Assembly (NCBI GenBank): GCA_965365655.1
Contig: CBDUCN010000141.1
Span: forward strand, 1-12,150
Direction: 5' to 3'
Length of the DNA stretch: 12,150 nt
DNA from: JBFHNV01 sp965365655
GTDB lineage: Bacteria > Pseudomonadota > Gammaproteobacteria > HK1
Within the stretch, counting starts at the first letter, position 1. Each line of letters starts with the position of its first letter. Shown here one piece after another: positions 1-9,866 of the stretch. The notes under the pieces were generated by a model. The model did not search any database. It was not told the DNA's origin and saw only the letters and a list, made by a program, of their open reading frames with translations. Both the position numbers and the translations under genes were made by a program.

Positions 1-3026
<3,026 letters not shown>

Positions 3027-3030
<4 letters not shown>

Positions 3031-4205
3031 CGGCTCGCCCGCGCGGCGTCGCCGCCCACCACCACCGCCGAGCCGTCGTCCAGCAGCTGCTGGCCGAGCA
3101 CCACCACCTCCGCGCCGGGGTCGCCGCGGGTGACCTGCGCCCGCACGCCGTCCTCGATGCCGATCTCCAGCGCCCGCCACGCGACCGACGCGCGATCGGA
3201 GGAGAGCGTGAACACGCCGGTTCCGCCCTCGCGCCGCACCAGCGCCTGCGCCGGCACGATCACCGCGTCGGGCACCGCCTCGAGCACCACCTCCACGCGC
3301 ACGAACAGGCCAGGCTTCAGCCGACCGTCCGCGTTGTCCACGCGCACCTCCACCTGCGCCTGGCGGGTGCTCTCGCGAAACACCGGCGCGATGCGGCGGA
3401 TGGCCCCCGGGAAGCGCTCTCCGGGAAACGCGTCGGTCGTGAGCTCCGTGGCCTGTCCCTGCGCGAGCAGCGCGTAGTCGCGCTCGGTGACGAAGAACAC
3501 CGCGGTCACCGGGTCCAGCTCCACGATGCGCACCAGCGGCGCGTTGGCCGCGACCGTCTCCCCCTCGTCCACGTAGCGCTCGGCGACCACGCGCCGGTCG
3601 CTGCCGCCGCTCCAGCCGGCACTCACCTCGGTATAGCCGAGGCGGATGCGCGCCGACTCCAGCGCCGCCTGCGCGCGCGTGACCTGTGCGCGCGTGACCT
3701 CCACGTGGGCCGCACGCGCGACCTGATCGGCGCGCGCGGTGTCGAGCTGCGACTCCGAGGCCACCCCGCGCTCGCGCAGGCGCTCGACGCGCTGCAGCTC
3801 GCGCTCGGCGATGCCGAGCTGCGCGCGCGCCTCGGCGAGGTTGGCCTCCGCGACCGCGATGTCGGCGCGCGCCTGCGCGACCTCCTGCACGAACTCGGCG
3901 TCGTCCAGCTTCGCGACCGCCTGACCGCGCGTGACGGTGTCGCCGAGGTCCACGTCGAGGCGCTCGATGCGCCCGCTCACCTTCGGCGCGACGACGAACT
4001 CCGCGTGCGCGGTCAGCGTCCCCGCGAACACGCGGCGGCTCTCGATCGCGCCACGCTCGACCGCGGCCACCTGCACCGGCGCCACGCGCTCGCCGCCGCC
4101 GGCCCGGCGCGGCGCGTCGCCGGCATGCTGCGTGCGCTCGTGAGCCACCCACGCAGCGAAGCCGGCCGCGGCGATCAGCATGACCAGCGCGAGCGCGCGC
4201 TTCAC
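3027..4205 (-). CDS. RND efflux periplasmic adaptor (membrane fusion protein, HlyD/AcrA type)
   Basis: A 392-residue adaptor that would bridge the RND permease and an outer-membrane channel. Residues 1-21 form a single hydrophobic N-terminal segment (MKRALALVMLIAAAG...), with no lipobox cysteine, so it is membrane-anchored or cleaved rather than lipidated. The lipoyl half-motif lies at about 73-102 (APKVSGRI...LGDTVTRGQ), a long Ala/Glu/Arg-rich coiled-coil hairpin at about 103-190, and the beta-barrel and membrane-proximal part at about 205-385, including LKPGLFVRV at 296-304. I chose GTG 4205 because it gives a standard adaptor N-terminus and overlaps the stop of a well-placed upstream mini-ORF. 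ATG 4244 in the same frame would add 13 Arg-rich residues and has no ribosome binding site. The stop overlaps the permease start by 4 bases. Family is certain; the exact start is not. Confidence 0.93.
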
Positions 4206-4267
4206 CGGCGCGGGTCCGCGAACGACGAGGCGCGCGCGCGGCATGCGGCGCGCCGGACGGTGGGCAT
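4202..4267 (-). CDS. Possible 21-codon leader ORF in front of the efflux adaptor
   Basis: ATG at 4267 is preceded by AGGAG (4280-4276) with 8 bases of spacing, the best ribosome binding site of the efflux operon. It opens a short Arg/Ala-rich frame (MPTVRRAACRARASSFADPRR) ending in a TGA that overlaps the adaptor's GTG start as GTGA. The adaptor itself has no Shine-Dalgarno sequence at GTG 4205, so ribosomes loaded here could re-initiate on it. I do not recognise the peptide. Alternatives are a sequencing frameshift that split a longer adaptor N-terminus, or chance. The role as a coupling or attenuation leader is inference. Confidence 0.4.
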   Translation of the reverse strand: MPTVRRAACRARASSFADPRR

Positions 4268-4295
4268 CGAGGCAGCTCCTGGAAGCGCGGTGACG

Positions 4296-4301
4296 ATGAT
4301 A
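4296..4301 (-). promoter_or_regulatory. Candidate -10 element of the efflux operon
   Basis: On the minus strand the hexamer TATCAT matches the sigma-70 -10 consensus at 5 of 6 positions and is AT-rich in a very GC-rich neighbourhood. It would start transcription near 4289, leaving a leader of about 22 bases before ATG 4267 that contains the AGGAG ribosome binding site. No good -35 lies 16-18 bases upstream, so an activator may be needed, or the site may be fortuitous. Confidence 0.4.
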
Positions 4302-4421
4302 CTCCCGGCCCGGAGCGCGCCGCCGTGACCGCGCGCCGGGTCCGCGCGGCGCACGCTCACTCGCGGCGGCGGCGCCGCGCCGCACGGGCTCGCCGGCGCA
4401 GACCGACCGCGCGCACCCGCG

Positions 4422-5147
4422 TCACACGTAGATCATCTTCCGCGTCATGCCGCCGTCGACCACGATCTCCGCGCCGGTGACGAAGCCGGCGCCGTCGCCG
4501 CACAGCCAGCTCACCGCGTCCGCGACGTCCTCGGCGCGCCCGACCCGGCCCACCGGGTGCTGGCGGTGATCGGCGTCCGACAGCGTCACTCCGTCGCGGG
4601 TCGCGATCCAGCCCGGCGACACGCAGTTCACCCGCACCTCGGGCCCGAGGGTCATGGCCAGGGAGTGCGTGAGCGCGACCAGCCCGCCCTTGCTCGCGCT
4701 GTACGCGACGGTGTCCGGCTCCGACATGTGGGCGCGGGTGGACGCGATGGTCACGATGACGCCGCCGCGGCGGCGCAGCGCCGGGGCGGCGCGCTGCGCG
4801 AGCGCGAAGCAGGCCGTGAGGTTCACCGCGAGCACCCGGTTCCAGTGCTCGAGGGTGGTCTCGGCGAACGGGCGGAAAGCGCTCATCCCGGCGTTGGAGA
4901 TCACCGCATCGATGCGCCCGAGGCGCTGCTCGGCGGTGTCCACGAGCCGGTGCACGTCCGCTTCCAGACCGACGTCGCACTGCACCGCGGTGCCGCCCGT
5001 GTCGGACGCGGCGGCCGCCGCCCGCTCGCCGTCGATGTCGGCGCACACCGGGTGCCAGCCCTCCGTCGCCAGGCGCACCGCGATCGCGCGCCCGATGCCG
5101 TGGCCCGCCCCCGTGACGATCGCCACCCGCTGCGTTGCCTGCACCAT
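4422..5147 (-). CDS. Short-chain dehydrogenase/reductase (classical SDR, NAD-type)
   Basis: A 241-residue cytoplasmic oxidoreductase of normal classical SDR length, with a single Rossmann fold. The cofactor motif TGAGHGIG is at 12-19. An acidic residue at the end of beta-2 (D37 in CADID) favours NAD(H) over NADP(H). CDV is at 57-59, NAG at 85-87, and N109, S136 and YSASK (Y149, K153) form the catalytic tetrad. The C-terminal part has NCVSPGWI and VDGG near the end. ATG 5147 starts four residues before the first beta strand and has only a weak GGGA-type ribosome binding site, but no other start fits. It is transcribed away from the Lin0512 pair, and about 150 bases separate its stop from the efflux operon. 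The substrate cannot be read from the sequence; a 3-oxoacyl or sugar/alcohol dehydrogenase are both possible. Confidence 0.93.
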   Translation of the reverse strand: MVQATQRVAIVTGAGHGIGRAIAVRLATEGWHPVCADIDGERAAAAASDTGGTAVQCDVGLEADVHRLVDTAEQRLGRIDAVISNAGMSAFRPFAETTLEHWNRVLAVNLTACFALAQRAAPALRRRGGVIVTIASTRAHMSEPDTVAYSASKGGLVALTHSLAMTLGPEVRVNCVSPGWIATRDGVTLSDADHRQHPVGRVGRAEDVADAVSWLCGDGAGFVTGAEIVVDGGMTRKMIYV

Positions 5148-5178
5148 CGTCCCGTCCCGCGTCGCGTGAGGAGCGCGG

Positions 5179-5184
5179 ATCTTA
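5179..5184 (-). promoter_or_regulatory. Possible -10 element of the SDR gene
   Basis: TAAGAT on the minus strand matches 4 of 6 positions of the -10 consensus and would give a leader of about 25 bases before ATG 5147. No convincing -35 is present. A short inverted repeat (CCCGC, loop AACC, GCGGG; 5193-5206) lies just upstream and could be an operator or nothing. Confidence 0.25.
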
Positions 5185-5240
5185 GTGGGAATCCCGCAAC
5201 CGCGGGTCGCGAGCGGACGGCCGGCGGCGCCCGCGCGCAC

Positions 5241-5270
5241 TGGACGGCGCGCACGAGGCTCCACCATGAT
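5241..5270 (+). promoter_or_regulatory. Weak candidate promoter for the Lin0512 pair
   Basis: TGGACG (5241-5246) and CATGAT (5265-5270) each match 4 of 6 consensus positions, with 18 bases between them. They would start transcription at about 5277, the A of the ATG, giving a leaderless transcript. An 8-base direct repeat GCGCGCAC (5233-5240 and 5247-5254) brackets the -35. This is speculative in such GC-rich sequence. Confidence 0.2.
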
Positions 5271-5276
5271 GCAGCC

Positions 5277-5630
5277 ATGGCATGGCGACGCATGGTCCTC
5301 GAGATCGGGATGGGCACGGACATCCGCGGCGCCGATCCCACGAAGGCCGCGGTGCGCGCGCTGCGCGACGCGCTGTGGCGCAACTCGCTGACCATCACCC
5401 GGGCGCTGGGGATGGACGCGGACGCGATGCGCGTCGAGGTCACCATCGGCGTGCCGCACCCCGGCGCGGTGGACCACGCCGCCGTGCTCGCGGTGCTGCC
5501 TCACGGCAGCGGCCGCGTGACGGTGGTGCCGGGGGGACTCTCGATCCCGCGCGACGGCGGCGACGCCACACTGCTCGCGCACGCCGCCGCGGTGGTGTAC
5601 CTGGACCTGCCGGAGGACAACGGCCGATGA
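5277..5630 (+). CDS. Lin0512-family protein, first copy (function unknown)
   Basis: A 117-residue cytoplasmic protein without signal peptide or membrane segment. It matches the layout of the uncharacterised Lin0512 family: an N-terminal LE-x-G-x-G-x-D motif, TKAAVRALRDAL at about 22-33, a V-E-V-T-I-G-V-P-H-P segment in the middle, and a C-terminal GGL...P...LDL segment. Here the family signature GxGxDxHG reads GMGTDIRG (11-18), with Arg17 where His is expected. It is about half identical to the gene directly downstream and has exactly the same length. ATG 5277 gives an N-terminus that aligns with the paralogue; ATG 5292 (residue 6) is the alternative. No ribosome binding site is correctly placed. 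The pair may form a hetero-oligomer; that is inference. Confidence 0.85.
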   Translation: MAWRRMVLEIGMGTDIRGADPTKAAVRALRDALWRNSLTITRALGMDADAMRVEVTIGVPHPGAVDHAAVLAVLPHGSGRVTVVPGGLSIPRDGGDATLLAHAAAVVYLDLPEDNGR

Positions 5631-5980
5631 GCGAGCCGCCGCGGATCATCCTCGAGATGGGCGCGGGCACCGACCTGCACGGCGGCGACTACACGAAGGC
5701 CGCCGTGCGCGCGGTGCGCGACGCCCTGCAGCACAGCTCGCTGACCTTCCTGCGCACGCTGGGCGTCGATCCCGCGTCGATGACGGTGGACGTGACCATC
5801 GGGGTGCAACGCCCCGAGGCGGTGGACCCGGCGCCGGTGAAGGACGCCTTTCCGCATGGCGACGTCCGGGTGCGGGTCGTGCACGGCGGGCTCGACGTGC
5901 CGGACGAGGAACACGACGACGTCGCGGTGATCGCCAGCGCGGCGATCGAGGTGCGGGTGGATCTGCCGCGGCCGGGCTGA
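5627..5980 (+). CDS. Lin0512-family protein, second copy (function unknown)
   Basis: A 117-residue paralogue of the preceding gene with the intact signature GAGTDLHG (12-19), including His18. Shared blocks are DxTKAAVRAxRDAL, VTIGV in the middle, FPHG near residue 76 and VxGGLxxP towards the C-terminus. Its ATG overlaps the upstream stop as ATGA, and GGAGG (5612-5616) sits 10 bases before the start, so the two genes are translationally coupled and probably made in equal amounts. No transmembrane or signal sequence is present. I know of no established biochemical role for the family; the conserved Asp/His pair suggests a metal or ligand site, which is inference. The gene ends about 265 bases before the next gene on the same strand. 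Confidence 0.88.
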   Translation: MSEPPRIILEMGAGTDLHGGDYTKAAVRAVRDALQHSSLTFLRTLGVDPASMTVDVTIGVQRPEAVDPAPVKDAFPHGDVRVRVVHGGLDVPDEEHDDVAVIASAAIEVRVDLPRPG

Positions 5981-6013
5981 ACGGCGGGTCGTGACGACGG
6001 GACACGGCACGTC

Positions 6014-6044
6014 CGCCGGTCACGCAACCCGCCGGGTGACGGCG
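6014..6044 (+). terminator. Imperfect hairpin after the Lin0512 pair
   Basis: CGCCGGTCAC (6014-6023) can pair with GTGACGGCG (6036-6044), nine pairs with one bulged G and a 12-base loop, starting 34 bases after the stop codon. No T-run follows, so it could at most help a Rho-dependent stop or protect the mRNA end. The rest of 5981-6244 shows nothing else I can support. Confidence 0.25.
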
Positions 6045-6244
6045 CAGCGCAGCGGGGGCGTCGGCAGGCGGCACGCGATCGCGGTCGCACGCCCGGGAAC
6101 ACCCGAACGGTCGGCTCCGGGGACGCGCCGGCGCGCGCCACGGGCCACGGGCGCGGTCCACGCTTCGTGAACTGATCGCTGGCGCCGGGCGCCCCGCGTG
6201 CGCAGACTGCGCGGCGGCAACGTCGCCGTCTCGGGGAGGGTTCG

Positions 6245-6460
6245 ATGTCGGGAAACGAGGGACGCAACGGCACGCGCGGCCGCGCGCGTGCGCTGGCGGC
6301 GCTGGCGATGGCCTGCGGCCTGACCGCGTGCGCGCCGGAGGTCGGTACCGACGCGTGGTGCAAGGACATGGACGCGACGCCGAAGGGCGACTGGAGCACC
6401 AACGACGCCGCGAGCTACGCGAAGCACTGCGTGCTGGGGCTCAAGCCGGACAAGCAGTAG
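6245..6460 (+). CDS. Small DUF3012-family lipoprotein
   Basis: A 71-residue predicted lipoprotein. After an Arg-rich N-region and a short hydrophobic stretch (about 15-26) comes the lipobox L26-T27-A28-C29, so Cys29 would be lipidated. The mature part is only about 43 residues and matches the DUF3012 pattern: PEVG (31-34), WC (38-39), KGDW (47-50), then N53 and YAKHC (58-62). The two mature cysteines C39 and C62 may form a disulfide in the periplasm. GGAGG (6235-6239) lies 5 bases before ATG 6245, a strong ribosome binding site. The family is found in proteobacteria and has no known function. A perfect GC hairpin follows the stop, so it is probably a single-gene unit. Confidence 0.9.
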   Translation: MSGNEGRNGTRGRARALAALAMACGLTACAPEVGTDAWCKDMDATPKGDWSTNDAASYAKHCVLGLKPDKQ

Positions 6461-6488
6461 GCGCGCACCCGGGCGCTGCGGGCGCGCT

Positions 6489-6512
6489 GCGCGGCCGCAT
6501 CGACGGCCGCGC
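6489..6512 (+). terminator. Strong GC hairpin after the DUF3012 gene
   Basis: GCGCGGCCG (6489-6497) and CGGCCGCGC (6504-6512) form a perfect 9-pair stem with a 6-base loop, 28 bases after the stop. There is no T-run, as often in very GC-rich genomes, so intrinsic termination is possible but not certain. Confidence 0.45.
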
Positions 6513-6595
6513 CAGCGTGCATCCCGGCGGAGAAGCGACCCCGGCGCTGCGGAAGTAGACTCCGGGTCCGGTCAAGCTGTCTGGCAGCGCGTGCA

Positions 6596-6901
6596 ATGAT
6601 GAGCAACCTCCTCCGAACGGCCCTCGTGTGTCCCTCGCTGGTCGCGTTCCTCGTCGCGGGCGCTGCCGCCCAGGACGTCGATCCCGAGCGCATGGAGGCG
6701 TTCGCCGCGTCGCTGTACGAGCGCATGGATCTGGACGGCGACGGCCGGCTGACCCCGCAGGAGTACGAGCACACGCGGGGCGGCGGCTTCGCGGTGGACT
6801 ACGCGCTGCTGGACCTGGACCAGGACGGCGCGGTGACCAAGAAGGAGTACCTGCTCGCGGTTCGCAGGTACCACGTGCCGCACGGCGCAAAGCCCATCTG
6901 A
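6596..6901 (+). CDS. Exported EF-hand calcium-binding protein
   Basis: A 101-residue protein with an N-terminal signal peptide (hydrophobic about 9-22, likely cut after the Ala-rich stretch near residue 25) and two canonical EF-hand loops: DLDGDGRLTPQE (45-56) and DLDQDGAVTKKE (73-84). Both loops keep Asp at positions 1, 3 and 5, Gly at 6, a hydrophobic residue at 8 and Glu at 12, so both should bind calcium. The two loops are spaced as an EF-hand pair, so the mature protein of about 76 residues is essentially one calcium-binding module in the periplasm or outside. Two consecutive ATGs (6596, 6599) are possible starts, and the ribosome binding site is weak. The partner or process is unknown. 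It converges with the cca gene, with 29 bases between the stops. Confidence 0.88.
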   Translation: MMSNLLRTALVCPSLVAFLVAGAAAQDVDPERMEAFAASLYERMDLDGDGRLTPQEYEHTRGGGFAVDYALLDLDQDGAVTKKEYLLAVRRYHVPHGAKPI

Positions 6902-6918
6902 ACGCCGTCCCGGGCGTT
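6901..6918. terminator. Weak hairpin between convergent EF-hand and cca genes
   Basis: AACGCC (6901-6906) pairs with GGCGTT (6913-6918) around a 6-base loop, starting at the last base of the EF-hand stop codon. Its position between two convergent stops fits a shared terminator, but the stem is only 6 pairs and no T-run is present. Confidence 0.25.
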
Positions 6919-6930
6919 CCGCGCGGCGCT

Positions 6931-8343
6931 TCAGCGCGTCCCGCCTGACCCCGGGCTGCCTTCCTGCTCGAGCCTGTCCAGGATCCGCTCCGCGTCCTGC
7001 AGCCCCGTCTCGTCCTGGATCTCCCGGCAGCGCGCGAGCAACGCCGCGAACGACGGCCCCGGCGCGTGGCCGCGGGCCACGAGGTGGCGCCCCTGGACCA
7101 CGTCGCACGGCGGCGCGTCGCGCACGCCGGCCGCCGCGGCCTCGTCGAGGAATCGGTCCCCGGCCGCGAACCGGCCGGCGAGCGCGTCCGGCGTCGTGCG
7201 CCCGAGTTGATCCGCGCGCGCGACGCGCTCGAGCAGCACCGGGTCGGCGCCGGCAGCGGCGAGCCGGCGCGCGAGACGCCGGTAGGCCGCCGCCCCGGCC
7301 CGCTGCTCCGGAAGCTGCGCCGGCGCGAGGTGGTGGCGCACCAGCGCCGCCACGCATTCGACGAGGGCGTGCGGCGCGCGCAGGCCGTCGAGCCATGCGC
7401 GGGCGGTCCGCTCGCCGGCGGCCTCGTGACCCCGCGCGTACACCCGCTCGCCGTCGATCACGGTGGTCGCGGGCTTGCCGAGGTCGTGACAGAGCGCTCC
7501 CAGCATCAGCGCGAGGTCGGAGGCCCCGCCGCGGCGCAGCGCCGCGGCCCGGTCCAGCACCATCAGCGTGTGCACCCAGACGTCGCCCTCCGGGTGCCAC
7601 TGCGGGTCCTGCGGCACGCCGCGCAGCGCCGCGAGCGGCGGGAAGAACTCCAGCAGCCCGGTGTCGTCGAGCACGCGCAGCGCGACCGACGGGCGCTCCG
7701 GCTCCAGCAGCAGCTTCCGCCACTCGTCGAGCAGCCGCTCCGGCGCGACGCCGGAGAGATCCAGGCCGCGGCACAGCGCGAGCAGCTCGGCATCGGGCCG
7801 CATTTCGAGGCGCGCGGCGAAGCGCGCCACGCGCAGCCCGCGCACCGGGTCCTCGGCGAACAGCGCCGCGTCCGCCGCGCGCAGCCGGCGCGCGGCGAGG
7901 TCGGCGCGCCCGCCCAGCGGGTCCAGGATCTCGCCGCTCAGCGGATCCATCCCCATCGCGTTGACCGTGAGATCGCGCCGGCGCGCCGCCGCCGCGAAGT
8001 CCAGCGACGGATCGGCCTCGGCGAGGTCGCCGCGCACGCCGGCACCGGCGCTGGACGCCCGCGGCAGCGAGAAGTCGACGTCCAGCCCCTTCACGCGCAG
8101 CACGCCGAACGCGCGTCCGACGGCCACCACGTCGCCGAAGCCGGCCAGCACGCGACGCGCCGCGTCCGCGTCCAGCCCGAACAGCTCCACGTCCGCGTCG
8201 CCGGAGTCGGGCAGCCCGAGCAGGCGATCGCGCACGCCGCCGCCGACCAGCAGCGCGCGCCCGCCGGCCGCCTTCACCGCCGTGGCGATGCGTTCGATCG
8301 CGCCGGCGCGTGCCGGCGCCGGGCGGGAGTCCGGTGTGTCCAT
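6931..8343 (-). CDS. cca: CCA-adding tRNA nucleotidyltransferase with HD domain
   Basis: A 470-residue cytoplasmic enzyme that adds or repairs the 3' CCA of tRNAs. The class II nucleotidyltransferase head has GGGVRD (34-39), the metal-binding D49-A-D51, RRDLTVNAM (122-130) and DPVRGLRVARFAARL (165-179). These are followed by the neck, then an HD phosphohydrolase domain with H258, the H286-D287 pair in CHDLGKP, H306 and H337-H338. E. coli Cca is about 412 residues; the extra length here is spread over the N-terminus and the C-terminal half. ATG 8343 is the first start that fits; there is no clear ribosome binding site. It lies 97 bases downstream of the aminotransferase and could be co-transcribed with it. 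An HD-type poly(A) polymerase-like enzyme is a less likely alternative. Confidence 0.92.
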   Translation of the reverse strand: MDTPDSRPAPARAGAIERIATAVKAAGGRALLVGGGVRDRLLGLPDSGDADVELFGLDADAARRVLAGFGDVVAVGRAFGVLRVKGLDVDFSLPRASSAGAGVRGDLAEADPSLDFAAAARRRDLTVNAMGMDPLSGEILDPLGGRADLAARRLRAADAALFAEDPVRGLRVARFAARLEMRPDAELLALCRGLDLSGVAPERLLDEWRKLLLEPERPSVALRVLDDTGLLEFFPPLAALRGVPQDPQWHPEGDVWVHTLMVLDRAAALRRGGASDLALMLGALCHDLGKPATTVIDGERVYARGHEAAGERTARAWLDGLRAPHALVECVAALVRHHLAPAQLPEQRAGAAAYRRLARRLAAAGADPVLLERVARADQLGRTTPDALAGRFAAGDRFLDEAAAAGVRDAPPCDVVQGRHLVARGHAPGPSFAALLARCREIQDETGLQDAERILDRLEQEGSPGSGGTR

Positions 8344-8367
8344 CGCGCAAGCGTACCGCCCCGGCGA

Positions 8368-8388
8368 GCGCCGCCGGGCCCGCGGCGC
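8368..8388 (-). terminator. Hairpin between the aminotransferase and cca
   Basis: GCGCCGC (8368-8374) and GCGGCGC (8382-8388) form a 7-pair stem with a 7-base loop, in the 97-base gap after the aminotransferase stop. No T-run follows in the minus direction. It could be a leaky terminator or the 5' leader structure of cca. Confidence 0.25.
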
Positions 8389-8440
8389 CGGGTCGCCCCG
8401 GCCTGCGAACTGCTCGCGCGTGTGTGCCGCCCTCGCGTTC

Positions 8441-9610
<1,170 letters not shown>

Positions 9611-9644
9611 GCGTCGCTGCCTCGTCGTGCTGCACGAAACGCTG

Positions 9645-9674
9645 ATTGTGACCCGCGCACGCGGCTGCGGTCAC
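9645..9674 (-). promoter_or_regulatory. Candidate promoter of the aminotransferase
   Basis: On the minus strand GTGACC (9674-9669) and CACAAT (9650-9645) resemble -35 and -10 boxes (4 of 6 matches each) with an 18-base spacer. Transcription would start near 9638, about 28 bases before ATG 9610. The remainder of the 256-base gap up to the oxidase stop holds the terminator hairpin listed separately and nothing else I recognise. Confidence 0.35.
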
Positions 9675-9838
9675 GCGCACGGGGGGCACGCACGGGTGCG
9701 GATCGAACGGCGCTGCACGGACGATCAGACGCAGAGGTCGCACACGCGACACCGCCCGGCGCGTTCACGGTGCCCCGCGTGCAGCGGGACTGTCCGCGCG
9801 CTGCCCGTCTCCGCGCGCTCTGCGCCCGTGCAGTGAAC

Positions 9839-9861
9839 GCGAGGCCGTGCGGCGGCCTCGC
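9839..9861 (-). terminator. Terminator-like hairpin after the multicopper oxidase
   Basis: GCGAGGCC (9839-9846) and GGCCTCGC (9854-9861) form a perfect 8-pair stem with a 7-base loop. In the minus direction it begins only 5 bases after the oxidase stop codon, exactly where a terminator belongs. The bases after it are not T-rich, so termination may be partial or Rho-assisted. Confidence 0.5.
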
Positions 9862-9866
9862 CCTCG

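Noticed and set aside
4242..4244. ATG 4244 as the adaptor start
   Set aside because: It adds an Arg-rich stretch before an otherwise standard membrane anchor and has no ribosome binding site; GTG 4205 fits better. It cannot be fully excluded.
5266..5391. Mini-ORF at ATG 5266 with GAGG 7 bases upstream, as a real gene
   Set aside because: The 41-codon frame overlaps the Lin0512 gene out of frame and has shadow-like composition; kept only as a possible regulatory feature in the findings.
5981..6244. A gene or small RNA in the 264-base gap before the DUF3012 gene
   Set aside because: Only GC-rich frames without family resemblance and one imperfect hairpin are present; no promoter with a matching terminator could be made out.
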